Shown: one piece after another, positions 51,180 to 64,000 of the stretch
Layout: every line of letters starts with the position of its first letter
How positions within the stretch are numbered: the first letter of the stretch is position 1
Source of the DNA: Chromobotia macracanthus
Taxonomy: Eukaryota; Chordata; Actinopteri; Cypriniformes; Botiidae
Direction of reading: 5' to 3'
DNA: 64,000 nucleotides
NCBI GenBank assembly: GCA_036877525.1
Contig: JAZGTH010000019.1
Location: forward strand, 2,268,001-2,332,000
Made by a program: the position numbers and the translations under genes
The notes under the pieces: model-generated
What the model was told of the DNA's origin: nothing
Seen by the model: the letters and a program-made list of their open reading frames with translations, nothing else
Database searches by the model: none

Positions 51180-51320
51180 CTTGTAGCTTAAACAGTAGAG
51201 CAATGCGCTTTCAACGTCCAAATAACGTTTGATTTCCAGGGAATGCATGAACTGATATATACATTGAGTCATCCCAAGTCACATCCCAAGTCACTTTGGA
51301 TAAATATGTCTGTCTAGCTG
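51180..51320 (+). mobile_element. degraded tRNA-derived SINE
   Basis: A box-A-like ttgtagcttaaacagtagag, a box-B-like gtttgatttcc, then cagggaatgcatgaactgat and a tail tcactttggataaatatgtc. Same family as the 24.4-kb copy, more diverged. Confidence 0.8.
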
Positions 51321-51699
51321 AACAGCCTGAAAGTAACTTTAGCAAATAATATTCCACAGTGTCTGTGTGGTGTTTGCACTATTATTTCTCATTCAAAAAC
51401 AGTGGAGAGTGTTTTTATCATTATAGCTGCCCTTAGGAAGGAAGTCTGTCCTGTGCAATTGAAAGTGTAAGCTCAGTTGTGAAACAGCCTGTTTTTGTGG
51501 CAAATCGGGTTCAAGTTCTCAGATGCATTATTACTATTCATTATACACAGAACAGCAGAAGTAAAGGAATACAGAACAATGGGTGATTATGTAGCTTTGC
51601 TATTCAGAGCGTGTTACAAAAACAAAATAAATAGAAAACATAAGGTTGTACCACATTAATAATAATATTATGGTTGTTATTATTGTCTAATTTATTATT

Positions 51700-51745
51700 G
51701 TTAGTATTATTATTATTATTATTATAATATTATTATTATTATAAA
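51700..51745 (+). repeat. (ATT)n microsatellite, interrupted
   Basis: A run of ATT units with one interruption (ataatatt). Confidence 0.9.
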
Positions 51746-52455
51746 AAACAATAGATTAATTGTAATATATAATAATAGTAATTCCCAAAATTTCTATTTC
51801 TGTCATGTTTTGCAATTAAAAATATATTAATATATACAACACAATATACAAACAGTTAAAAAAGGCAACAGAAAATCTAAAGTCTATAAAGTCAATAAAA
51901 AATATACTATATACTATTGAACTAAAGTCAATAAAAAATATAAGTCCTAAAGATGGATCAGTCACTCAATGGAATGTTGTGACACTAACAGACAACAAGA
52001 ACAAAAGGCTGAAACTCATTATACCTCGTTATTCATTATAACCACATTCCAAATAATAAATACAGCACTAAAACAGAACGGTACATTTGGCTAGCACTTT
52101 CAGTGAACACTAATGGCAGAAAACAAGAACCCTACAGATACTGACTGTATTAAGGCTGCAAGAGATAGTAAGCATATATTTTATAGCAGGTTTAAAGTGT
52201 CTCGTCTGATTAACAGCTCCCTGTGCTCAGCTGTATATCAGTAAGCTCTGCTTTCCGCCTGCTTGTCCACTGGTCCAGAAGCTCTGAATCAGACACCATT
52301 AAAATGGTAATCGCCTGCTGTTCCTCATAGACTTCCTCAAATAAATATATACTGGGTGAAACTGTTCATGAATTTTAGCTGCTAAAAAATATGGGGCATA
52401 TTTAATAGTTAAAGATAAATACTAACTAAAAAGTAAAGTAAAAAATTATATTATG

Positions 52456-52570
52456 TACATTTACACATTCAACAGATGCTTTCATCCTAAGCAACTTACA
52501 ATGCATTTGGTACATGCATTAAATCAGTCCATGCTATTTCCTAGGAACACAAAACCCTGGAGCTGTTGAG
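52456..52570 (-). mobile_element. LINE/SINE tail fragment, minus orientation
   Basis: The plus strand reads catttacacattcaacagatg then ctttcatcctaagcaacttacaatgc, the reverse complement of the shared 'gtaagtcgctttggataaaagcgtctgct' type tail with several changes. Confidence 0.65.
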
Positions 52571-55500
52571 CTATAGGAACACAGTCATGTTACTGTGTAA
52601 ACTATGTCCATGAGATACAAGACACAACTAGATTCAAGTATAAAAATTCAATTTCTGCATTTAATTTGAAAACACAAAATAATTACTTTCATTTTAAATG
52701 GAATGCAATGGAAGAGCAGCCCAAACTTCCACAGCACATTAGTAAGGCAATCAAAGCTGATGAGGAAAAATGGAATTACCCAAAAATAGACACACACTTC
52801 CATTCCAGATGATGTGTCGGTTCGTCCTCATGCATCACTGGTGAAGTAACTGGAATACCTGCCTTATTCCTTCTCTGTCTATTGTGTTTAATTCACTGTC
52901 AGTGTAGTGACTGACTGTGCCACTAACTATTGTTATCACAATAACAACAGATCAAATGTAAAAGCTTAGAGCTGGCATCTTTTACCTGGCAACTTTGGAC
53001 TTGGAAAGGCATCCTGTATCTTCAGCCAACATTCCAAAGAAATGGAAGGAATCTTGGAATACTTGGCCCTTATATTTCCTGGACTCCAAGTGGAAGTTGG
53101 AATGAAAAACACCTAATGTTTCTGAGAGGAAAACCAGTAGACCTTTTTCACTTACTCCGATGATGTGTGTCCACAATAATTAACTTTTTAAATTTAGTGA
53201 CGTTTTTATATTTTTATTTTCTTTATATCACCATACTTTGTGTTATTTTACCCTTGCATAAATTACAAAAATCTTGTTAACGCTGTGATGGAGCTTTTAA
53301 TAGAGCTGCTGGGAGAGTGACTGTAAATTTGACACATTTCTCTCTTCTGGCCACCGTAATCCATCTCCATCTCTTTCTTTCTTTCCATTTTCCTCCTCTT
53401 TTGGAAAGTTGTGAAAATGCAAGTGCAATTTTTCTTTTGCAAGAAAGAAAAATTGTTGGAACAAATTATATTTGCTATGGTCTCCAGTGTCTGTTTCGAA
53501 ACATTTTTTTTATTTTCCTGCTTTGCAAATATCGTCAGTTTTAATGTACACTTACTTCTGATGTATCTTTAAATCTAATAGACACAGAACTCCCATTTAG
53601 ATTTTTTAGGGTCTTTAACCCTATTCAAAACACCTGAAGTAATCCATCTGTAGGCTGAAGAAACGGCAAGTTCACACTCAGTAAACCCTGCTTCCATGTA
53701 AATGTAATTTGTAATTTACAAAAAGCCATTTTCCATATGAATTACTAAAGTTGTATTTTATGTATTTTCACATCAATGTCATGAACAATATTCACAAATG
53801 TATTGTGGTGGAATATCATGCTCATGATATATACAGTGTTACAAACGGTCTTGTGTCGCTTCAGCCAAGCAGAGGCATGAATGTATGGCAAAAATGGCGT
53901 AAAGGCACAGATCTATTAATGATCGTAACATCACTCCTGCCACTGACAGAGTACCTCCCCTTATGGCAGACAGAAAATAACCTACTTTTCTGACCTCACC
54001 TTTTAAACCCACAGCACATCAGGTCTAAATAAGAGACTTTACATGGACATGTCGAGATGACAATAACACATCTTAACCTCTAGACCAAGCTACCACCATC
54101 GCCCAGAGCAGCTCCACAAATGCAGATCTCTAAACACCTTAGCTGCATACAGCCCCTGGCCTGACTGGAATATGAAGCAGCTCTCCAGTGTGCTACTAAT
54201 GGCACACTGAGTGACCGCAGATCAGCCATAGAGCAGAAACTATCTATGTAAGAACCTCAGCATCACCGGGCAGATACGTGTGCAGTACATCAACACCTAT
54301 TGCATTTCCATATGAGCCACTCAACAAAGATCATTCATAATTTAACTTGTGTGTGCTTAACAGATTGCAGTGGGTTCCATCTTGTGTTTGTTGAATTAGC
54401 AGTAACTGGTTTGAGACAGTTGCTTTACGTTTAGACATGGCATGACCATACTTGATGGATTACAAAAGACAACAATGGCTTTTCAATTAGCCACACAGAT
54501 CTGGAACACCTGGGCAGCCTGGCTGGGCATTACAGCAGAGTGTGCATAGTGATTTTAGAGTTGGGGGAGACTGGGGCATTGGCAATTAACATGAATCTGT
54601 TTTTGGCAGTAATTATTGATTGGTGTGAGTGCTGCCCCATAACTGGACATCCCACACATACACCCACATCAGCAGAGTGCCCTGTCCAACAGTGAACTCT
54701 ACTGTATGCTAGCCACAAATATTTGAACTCAGAAACACCACTTTAAAGCTATTTGGGATCTGCCTGTGTTTAAACCCTATGAAGTCTTGCTCCATTGCTT
54801 GATGACTATAGATTCAGTGCTTGAATTCTATGACTCACCATGATAGAGGCGAAAAGAGGCTAATCAACCATATTTCCCATGTATTAATGTAATGCACTAG
54901 GGTATTTTGTTTTCTTGTAGACTGTCAAGAAAGGTCTTCACATAAACACAACTGAATGAAAACTTTTAGGATAACTTGAAAATTAGAGACAGGTGTGTTG
55001 AAGCAGGGTTGGAACTAAATGCTGTAGGATGATGGCCCTCCAGGAAAAGGGTTCATCATCTGATCATCTGATCCACATCTACAGTGTATCTACACAGTGC
55101 AGAAAGAGTCTGGGATATCCCCTTAGTATTCAGTTAGTCACCTGTACAGCTGTGTTTCTGCAATAAAACAGTGCTGTCTTATCAGTTAAACATAGCTAGC
55201 ATAAGCTTTTATTTTACACAAAGGTGACCAAATAAATTTAACTATTTTTAACTATAATTATGTTGTTGACATGGATTGTAGTTAATGCACTATCATAAAA
55301 AATTAACAAAACAATGATTAAAGTTGCCATACAAGACAAAACATTTACCACTGTGTCAACCTATTTCAGTCCACGTTCAAAAATTTGTACTTGTCTACCT
55401 CTGTAATGAAAAAAATCACATTAAAAGACATGAGATAAACTTTGACAAGAAATGCACTGAAAGCCATGTCAGCTTTCAAATTATAGGGTCTTAAATCAGA

Positions 55501-58259
55501 ATACAGACTCTTCATGTTTAAGTAATGTTTGTAAATTGGATTCATCTGAATTCATTTCATCATAACAAAAGAAAGAATTTGGAGGACTGAATCAGACATG
55601 TGCACATGTGACCCCATTTGTGTGTGTTGCCTGAAGGCTTGCTTTTAATCACCATGCTTTAAATGATTTATGAAGAAAAAAAAATATTAAAAATAATGAA
55701 AAAAAGTGCAATGGAAATTTATCATGTTTATCGAAGCCTATTTTGAACCTCAGAGCAAATTGTGTGTAAGATATTGTGTTTCAATATAGTGAAGTTATAG
55801 CTATAATTCATTGTACACTGAGGCAAACTGTATGTATTGTCAAACAATAATACCAGGGCTGTGTTACAGTGAGGCCAGCAGACAGAATAAATCCCTGAGA
55901 CACCCTCTCAAAATATCCCATCACTCTTTTGGGACTGACAGGCTGGGGCAGCCAAAAATGGCAGGCTTTCATTAAAAGCAGTGAATTAGCAAGAAGTCTT
56001 TGTGTTGATTGCTTTGTGCTCTTCTCAGTTTCACACTAAGGTCATTAACTGGATAGCCCCATAAGTAAAGGATGAATAGAACAAATAAATCAGTAAAGTA
56101 TATTTAACAAGCTGCTGTTGACCAATGACTACAACTGTATAAGACCGACTCTTGCAAAATGTATGATCAGTCTGCTCCTAGATGGACAATCTATAATTAC
56201 ATGCATTAGAAATATTATGGCAGGTACTGAATTTTATGTCAAGAGGTGCTTGACACACAGTAGACATCAACTTACAGAGATTGAACGTTCAGATATACCA
56301 AGCTATAAATCTATAAATGATTAGGTTTCATAGGGAGTTTACTCACTTTTGCAATTACAGTAAGTGAATCGGGAGATTCAGCATTCACTGCTGCTGTGAG
56401 AGCAGATAAGCTAAGTACTGTTCTCTGCAGATGACCGGCCAGCTGTCAGCCATCACAGGAATCAGTGTGACTCAAAAGATGTTGGGTCACAAACTAGATG
56501 CTGTACTGAGTTGGCATCTGTTGTCAATCATTACCTCAGGAGACACAGTCCTGTATGCTTCATTGTCTCCTCCATTCAAAACTTCAGAACCAAGTCATTT
56601 TAAATTCAGATTTTTTGTACAGTACCGAAATTTACTGTACCCACTAAATGCATAACTAGTCTTACAACAGAATGTTGAAATATTTCAAACAACAAATCTA
56701 TAATAAAATAAACATTAAAATAAAAATAAAATTTAAACATTGTAGCCATTTTTGTCTGCCTCAGTGGCATTTCTGCACCAAGCCCTTGTTAAAATTTGAC
56801 CCTGACATGTAGAAGTGTAAAACTATATTATACTTTGGGGGCAGCTGCTACAGTTGAATTGAGTGACAGTTACATCCCAAGCTTAGTGGATGAAACAAAG
56901 AGGCATTATTTGATAAAACAGTAGTCTCGTTACTGTAATCTCCATTGTCTTGTTTCCTAAAGCGGTTTGTTTATATTTGCGCATTTTTGACAACTAATGT
57001 ATTCTGTGACCACACTCATCTGTTCTGCACATTACTTGTGGGCCATAAACCAGAACCAAGGCAGGCAATCTGCTCATAACAGGTTGCTAATTTCCACAGA
57101 CTAAACTTCAAGTACAGCCTAAAGGTGAGCCCTATTGTTTGGAACTGTCACCAATCCAAAGTTCCCTTCAGATTCACTTTAATCACTGGGATGTTCCTGT
57201 CACACAGTGGCCATATGTTAATTCTTCAGCGCTCAGCATTTCGTTTTTCCATCAATGTGCTCGGGTGAGCATACGTTACAGCAGCAAGACAAATGGGCGA
57301 GCGTGCCCAACGCATGCAGGAGGCTGCATCCATTATTCACAAGCAGTGCAGCACGACGCAGAGAGGGGCCTGCCATCACTATCAATAATTCAACTCTCCC
57401 ACCGCAAGCCCCCTCCGTATCTCTCTGTCTTTCCTTTTTTTCTCTTTGTCTATTGCTTTCTTGGGTCTCCTGTAAATGAACAGTGTCCATTGATGTGCAA
57501 TGTGCAAAAGAAGTCTATTAGCACTCCTGACAGACACAGAAAAGGGTCTGTCTGAAAGAAATGCGACAGATACAACAGTGCCTCTCAACTGGAGGGTCGC
57601 AGCCCAAAAATGGGTAATAGATTGCCCTGATGAAAAACAGTGCTAAATGCAAATATTAAATTGTAACTAACTATTAAGCCATTTAGCATACCAATATAAA
57701 CTAGTTTATAAAGTACCTTGTTATCTTTTTTTAAATGAAAAATGCTTACCATATTTATTTCCAAATTAAATTCTATTGTATTTTGCACAAATTCTTCTGT
57801 TATTCTTGTCAGATGTACAGGTTTTATGTCATGCCCTCACCCTCGAAAACATAAACAAGACTACAAAAGTTAAAAGAAAGGATAAAAAATTTGAAAAAAA
57901 AAATTACATTTAACGTTAAACATCAGTTGCTGAACCAAAGCAAAACCTTACTCAATGTCAAAATCTGGGTGCAGAAGCAAATCTAATTTAGAGCCACAGA
58001 GACAGACAGTGATAAGAGAAAATATCTAATCAAATTTAATAGCTCCTTATCTTTTTTACTGTTTCAGTGCACAAACTACAGCACACCTCCACTGGACCTG
58101 CCTACACTTACAGCTGGACTGTTTGACTGACCCATATAAATAAAGGGCTTGACTGGGAAAATGTAGCTTGTCCTGCCTCTACTGTACAACAACAAAAGGG
58201 ACTCATACTGGCCCAGCCATCCCATCCATATCCCTCTTGTTTATTCACTCCATCTGCCA

Positions 58260-58480
58260 GACACTTGTCAAACAGTCATGAGGGGATTACGCACTGCCTC
58301 CCGCCCACTGCCCAATGAGGTCAAAGGTCATAATTATCTAATGGTTAGCTCTCAAAGGGAGAGAAAAGAGCAGGCGTGGCTGTAAAGTGCTACATGGGTG
58401 GCTAATTAAAATACAAAGCAGCTTCTCCCATTAACCCCATTAGGACCAATCTGAGTCATGTTAAGGCTAGGGGCACATAC
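58260..58480 (+). promoter_or_regulatory. candidate enhancer with a perfect DR1 nuclear-receptor site
   Basis: 58318-58330 reads AGGTCAAAGGTCA, a perfect direct repeat of AGGTCA spaced by one base (bound by COUP-TF, RXR heterodimers and HNF4). Within 200 bp lie GGATTA (58284, Otx type), CCAAT, TAATTATC, a GGCGTGGC box and two TAATTA/TTAA clusters. There is no repeat signature. Regulatory function is inferred. Confidence 0.4.
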
Positions 58481-59715
58481 AGTATCAAAACAAAAGACCC
58501 AAATAATATTATAGTCCATTGCTCATTTAAACAAAACCTCAACGATGTAAACGCATTGCTCACTGTTAGGAGCTTTGGCACTGTTTGGTTCAATCACCAA
58601 CAGACTTCGGTCTTCAGCAGTTAAAGTCTGTATTTTGTAGAGCTGTTAAAATCTTTGTTTTAGCAGCAATAACACATATCAACAATAAAATTGTAAAGGA
58701 AGGTGTCTGATAAGACATTATAGGTTTAGTGTTAATTGATGTTGCTTATGATCTACATGCATGTATATCTTGCGTGTTTATGATTATTTTTAACATGCAT
58801 TTAAATACATTTTCACATGAGCAAATCCTGCAGATTTATGAACCGACTCAGCTGTGCATTTAATCGACCAGTGACGTTGCCATGTCAACCCAAGCCAATT
58901 CTGCTTGAGCGCAATGACCCACTTACAGTACGTCAACAAAATCAGTGGGACAGTGGAGAATGTGACACATCTCACACAGACTGAGCTTGAGGGTTATTAC
59001 GGGAGAATAAAAGGAAGGAACCCCTGGAAGAGGCGCTTCTGCTGTGTGTTTCAGGGGTTAGACTTATATGAATGCATTTTGTACTGTAGCTTGATTTCCT
59101 CAGATCTGCACATGGCTGAAAACAGCACTAAGAATATGTGTAATAATCTGTGTTCTCACATGGAAAATGAACGGTATTATGGCTAATCCAGTATTGTGAG
59201 CAAAATATACTACAGTTCAGTAACATGTCTTTCTGACATGACCATTCGCTATTAGCATAACATTATTGGTGTGGCTACAGTATGTAGCCATTTTGTATGT
59301 AAATTATGAGAAGCATATTTTTTTAAACGCTGTCACTGTCACCTGGCTTATGTCACTTCAGAGTTCCTACTCTTGGTGTGAATGCAACCAAGGGAATTAA
59401 TGGTTCTCAGGGGATTGCCCTGTTGAACTACCCAGTGCGAAAGTGGCTTTAAAGACTGGTAGCATTTAAGTTAACAAATACAATGTCAATGCCCCATGCT
59501 TTAAAGAAGCCACAATTAAAATTCTGTAATTTAAGTTCTGTTCTTCACCTCAACTTGACTTGGTAAATAAACAATTCTCAAGCGATTTCTTGGTGTGTCA
59601 ATGGTAAGCCCACTGTCACCATATCTACCATGTTTCTCTGGCATCAGCTGAATACAGTCCCATTCACAGAGTGAATTGGAGGCCATAGTTTCTTTGATTT
59701 AGGCAGAGAGCTCTT

Positions 59716-59747
59716 ACCCAGTCATACCCAGTCATGCCCAGTCATGC
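59716..59747 (+). repeat. three copies of a 10-bp unit (acccagtcat)
   Basis: acccagtcat, acccagtcat and gcccagtcat in a row, followed 45 bp later by a twofold gtctgtatga. Simple local tandem duplication. Confidence 0.85.
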
Positions 59748-60048
59748 CAATGATGAATGATTATCCAAGATCTGGCAACCGTGCTTCACAGTGTCTGTAT
59801 GAGTCTGTATGAGTGGGCAGGAATCAACATTATGTATGGTTTGCTGCAAAATGGCTTTAGGATGTTGAACATCCACAAGTAAATTCTAACATCAAGCAGC
59901 TAGTATGGCTGGATTATTACCATCTCTAGAAACAGCAGCACAAGTGAGTGTTTAGATTTAAAGCATTTGAAAGCGCTTTGTTGAAGCACAATTCCATGAT
60001 TCGTGATTTTAGATATAACTGTGCCTAACATTTGATTAAAAAAGCACC

Positions 60049-60240
60049 ATGCTGAAAAGACCAATAATGTTGGTCCCCAGCATAGAATGGTGGTGTGTTG
60101 ATGTCTACACCAGGTTCAGCATGCTTGGTCAACCAGCTTTACCAGAATTACCATGCAGGTCTACCCGCTACATTTTGCAGTTGTATGCTGGTCCACTAGG
60201 TAGATCAACACTAAACCAGCACCAAACCAGCTAGGCCACG
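60049..60240. repeat. internally repetitive ACCAGC/GCTGGT-rich repeat
   Basis: Words such as accagc, ggtcaaccagc, ctggtccactagg and aaaccagcaccaaaccagc recur on both strands over 190 bp. This recalls a dispersed fish repeat built from CCAGC units. The apparent frame at 60049-60234 is a by-product. Confidence 0.5.
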
Positions 60241-63200
60241 CATGGAAATTAATTTAAATTCAATCTAAAAGCTTAACAGCTGTTTATATTCTGTATTTTT
60301 TCATCAGTATTCTTTTTCATAATCATCACCATAAACTCCGGGACTTTCAACATTGAGCTGAAAATGATGATTAAATTGTGTGCGTGTCCCATCCTCCCAG
60401 AGGTTGAGGCAATCCGATCAACTCTCAGCTGAGCTGCCCAGGCCAGATAGGAGGGGGTTTACAGTTGTAGTGCGGTGGGGGAGGGGTGGCAGAGACAAGA
60501 AAGTGGCACGTACTCTCTCCCAAATTACCATACAATAGGCATGGGACACCCATCCTATCACACCACCTCCCCTGTATAACAGGGCTTTGTGTTAGGCCGT
60601 GCACACTGTGATAAGATCACGCGTACACAGTTTGCTTGCTCCGACTTATCACTAATTACTGAGCATCACAACAATATATTTAAGGTTACATCCTGAGGTA
60701 AACAAACATCTCAGCTTCCAGCTATGCGTTAACTGTATCTTCTAATTAATAAGACAATTCCACAAAATGGCTGCATTCTACCACCATCAAAATCGACTTG
60801 TTTGTACATGTCTGTGCTTTCCTGGAACTGTATTAAATGGCTTGTCAGACAGGGAACATGAGGATTAATGAATTGTATGGCTTAGCCAACAGGGAGAGCA
60901 ACATCAAGAGGATCTCCTAGTGCAGAAGAAATCATCTGCCTCATCTGTCATGCAGCCACAGTTGAGCAACATGATAGTGCTGAATTTACTAACACTGTTT
61001 ACTAACTTCACTAAATGAATTAACATTCATCAGTACAGCACAGTAAATTCTTAAACCTTTTTTTCCATTTGATTTCCATTTGACTTTTTCATTATCATTT
61101 TTCATTATGATGTGTCCATTACTACTTATATATTGCTTGGTTATTTGATTGGGAAGTTCCTTGTTTGTATTTGTAATATGAAATAAATGTTTCTTTCTTC
61201 AGTCAAAAAGAAATGAAGGTTCTTAAACATGCCATGATTTTTCCCATGATTCATTTTGAAGGTCAAAAATAAAGTTTCAATGCAGCTTGAAATGGCTCCA
61301 CTGACCCCTAGCCGGCGAATAAGGATCTTGTCTAGAGAAACGATGGGCGTCCCCAAACTCACGCATTACGTACATTACGTAATTATCAGGAGTTTTTATT
61401 TTGGAGATATATCTTTTAAATTTGAATGATCCTGCAAAATGGCAAAATCTATTTATTGCATTTCCTTTCATTTAAGAGATATTTTTTCCTTCATCAAACA
61501 CTAATGCACTTGGGATCAACTCAGATTCTTTTATCTCTTACTAATGATTTAACTAGCACCTGTGAATTTAGGTCAATATCCACTGCAAGTATTATTACGT
61601 ATCTTTAATGCTAAGAGTCTGAGTGTGTTATATTAAATATAAATCACCATGGAAGAGCGTTAAACCACGCTAAAGATTGTCCACTGTGTACATTTTCACT
61701 CTCTGCTGTATTGTGTGTAACATCAGTCGTCAATGAAATCATAATAATAACTATCGCCTCAAGGAACAAACACTGTCCCTAGTTCCATACCATTCTTATA
61801 AATGCCCTACTTCTCTGCCCACAGACAACTCTGGTGCACAGATCCTCCAATAACCTGTCTTACTGCATTAACCGTTATTTTCTGGTCTGTCTGCTTGTTT
61901 TACAGTTAAGCTTGTGAGACTTTGAGACAGGAAATCTGACATTATCATCATAATACTGTATGGTCTAATATATCACACTGCAAGAAACATGCATTTACCT
62001 CATCAAGAAAATATATTTGCCAATCTGCTGTTTTTCATCTTATTTATTTCTAGCTTTATTGTTGAAGAACGAGTAAAGGCTGAGTCTGTGGTTTGACAGC
62101 ACGGTAATTCTAACTGGATGTTAACAATGTTGTGAGAGCGTGTGATTACGGCTGACAGCAACTCTGCCAGGTCTTTGAAGAAGTCTACAGCAGTTGTGAG
62201 CTGAGATGTGGGCACCTATGGAATTTCAGGCTGAGATCACTACAGGAAGTGCAGGATCTAAACACTGGAGTATCTAAACACTGTCCAGAATCTAAATCTT
62301 CTCATACTGCAACGAGGGGTGAAATTTATCACATTAGTTAAGACAACTGATGGTTATAAACTGTTCATATGGAAGCATCTTGACTTAATGAGTAAGATAC
62401 AGTGTAGGTTTGGTCAGCAGGGCCTGAATTAATTTCTGGATGAATATGAATAGATGCTACATATGGGGTGGATTTATTTACTTTGGGAAAATATTAAATT
62501 ATATAAAATAATTGTATAACTGTTTGACCTGAATAATTGCATATTTCACACAGACCTGATTTCCCTCGGTTATCTTTAATATCATTCAGATGAAGCTATA
62601 GTAAAATGGGTACAGTTAACAAAGTGAATTAAAAATTGTAACAAATAATAAAAGTTTTGATAGTATTAGACAAGAATTCTGTTCCTTCTGCCTTTTTTAC
62701 AGTCGGCACTCTGCGACGTGAGAGCACTCAGCATGTGCTGACATTGTTAACAGCTCTGCCGACTATAATAGGAGCAACTCAGTTTTACCATAACACAGCT
62801 CGCTAACAGTGTAGACACTGTGTTTATATTTAGCCATAAGTGATATCTAGCTTTTTTCAAAAAGTTCTAGCAGTCCATCTATCAAATAAATGTGTGAGAC
62901 ACTTCTTTTACTGGGTGAATAGTACTGGTGTGATGTAATACACCACACGTTCACCTAAACTCCATGGGCTGACCAAAAGAGAAATACATGACCTGCAGAA
63001 CTGATGCTCATGTTTATTGTGGAATTACAGTCTGATAGTAAGGCCAAATAATTGATTCAGATTTGTTAATTCATGTACTGATTTGCATCTACATGTCAAA
63101 GTGAATTAATGTGAACAGGAATAAGTAATATTACCAAAACAAAACAATAAGCTAATGTACAATATAGGGTGAATGTTGTTTCAGGGATGGAGTTTAGGCT

Positions 63201-64000
63201 TGTATGTTCTGTTAAAATTAAATAGAAATACAAGATACTTCTCTTGTATGAGTCTAGTTATGATTGACTAGCAAATTATTAACCATCACCAGCTCTTACT
63301 GAGCATGCACATGTTTATGAATATGTTTATGAATTGTAAAAAAAATTGTATTATATACATAATAATATAATAATATTAAATAAACAATACATTATACATT
63401 TTCTCAAATTTAGATTTAATTTAGATTGTATACATTTCTCACTAAATGTGTAAAACCCTTTTAGTATCTGCTAGCAGTTTTCAGCTGCTGTGTACTAAAA
63501 AACAGCTTCTTGCCTTTGTGCAAAGTATGTATACACATGCAGCTGTAATTATTTCAAACTGTATAAAAATTGATTGACAGCATTATGAGATATGTAAATA
63601 GACGGTGTCATTAACATGACATCATGCAGAAAAGAGGTTTGACAGTACAAAAATAGAGCAGAGACAGATGGTAGAAAATTGCGCAGCAGGCTGAGACCAC
63701 ATTGTCCCTGAATCTTCTCTGAACAGTCCCAGAACCTTTCTACATCACCTGCATTATTCATGAGCATGTTTTAGTTCCTCAAAAAGAAATGTTTGTATTC
63801 TTTGATGGTACTGAAATAAAAAACTGGAGGTTAAGCCTTCAAGGGCACAGTCACAATACATGCTTTTAATAGAGAAAGACCTTTTGACTCAGCCTAAAAA
63901 AATCCCCAAGCAAAGAATCCCCTTGCTGACATGTGTTAAATATCTAAACACAGACCATATCACCTATGACCACAGACCTAAAAAAATCAGGCTGATTTTT

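Larger units (their letters stand above)
49432..64000 (-). other. gpm6a intron 1 and/or upstream DNA; no further exon identified
   Basis: The missing first exon must end in phase 1 with a G. I checked plausible donors on the minus strand and found no coding stretch resembling known M6-a starts (MEENMEEGQTQKG or a short MG). The exon is either off the right edge or too short to identify. Present: two SINE/LINE-tail pieces (51180-51320, 52456-52570), an ATT microsatellite (51700-51745), a 10-bp tandem repeat (59716-59747), an internally repetitive segment (60049-60240) and a candidate enhancer (58260-58480). The rest shows nothing nameable. Confidence 0.6.

Noticed and set aside
52982..53176. 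Minus-strand frame with donor-like ends, upstream of gpm6a
   Set aside because: No ATG of its own at the start, phase does not match exon 2, and the peptide has no family resemblance.
54836..54850. Consensus donor GTGAGT directly after ATG on the minus strand
   Set aside because: Phase 0 does not join to gpm6a exon 2 (phase 1 needed); joining would run into a stop.
61353..61375. Possible gpm6a first exon on the minus strand: ATGC followed by donor GTGAGT, phase 1, which would give M-R-C-S-E-C-C
   Set aside because: Phase and donor fit, but a one-codon match is expected by chance in 15 kb, the family has Gly (ATGG) at this place, and nothing else supports it. Junction reads to 49431 would change this.
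1..64000. CRISPR arrays, operons, insertion sequences, phage or viral genes
   Set aside because: None seen; all structure fits a vertebrate chromosome.

Overview
This is animal nuclear DNA, almost certainly from a ray-finned fish and most likely a cyprinid or other otophysan. It is AT-rich and gene-poor, with multi-exon genes, GT/AG introns and many eroded interspersed repeats. The repeats point to fish: tRNA-derived SINEs and L2-like LINE ends sharing the tail 'ctttggataaaagcgtctgct', and inverted-repeat elements starting 'TTAAAGGGATAGTTCACCC', a sequence very common in cyprinid genomes. Nothing prokaryotic, viral or CRISPR-like was seen.

Two genes are supported, both on the minus strand. 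(1) gpm6a (neuronal membrane glycoprotein M6-a, PLP/DM20/M6 family): six coding exons lie between 49431 and 44593, followed by a 3' UTR of about 2 kb ending near 42.4-42.6 kb. All splice sites and reading phases join cleanly. The first coding exon was not found and is probably beyond the window or too short to recognise. (2) The first coding exon of a glycine receptor alpha subunit, best matched to glra3, at 4709-4639, with the rest beyond the left edge. The human order and orientation (GPM6A then GLRA3, same strand, on chromosome 4q) matches this arrangement, and this synteny supports the single-exon call.

Layout: 1-4638 is the start of glra3 intron 1. About 4710-5850 is the CpG-richer glra3 leader and probable promoter. 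About 5850-42400 is a 36-kb spacer with repeats, a housekeeping-type promoter motif cluster at 39.9 kb and three CTCF-like sites (34.5, 39.6 and 41.6 kb). 42400-49431 is the gpm6a body. 49432-64000 is gpm6a intron 1 or upstream DNA, with SINE pieces and a candidate enhancer holding a perfect DR1 site near 58.3 kb.

The most interesting observation is an extra, apparently functional exon in the last gpm6a intron (45294-45214). It has a good acceptor in the right phase, 26 in-frame codons, a stop, and its own AATAAA. It would replace the usual M6 cytoplasmic tail with a short tail ending GRYCTRF, recalling the GRGTKF end of PLP. The two genes act in neurons: M6-a in membrane and filopodium organisation, glra3 in inhibitory glycine-gated chloride currents.
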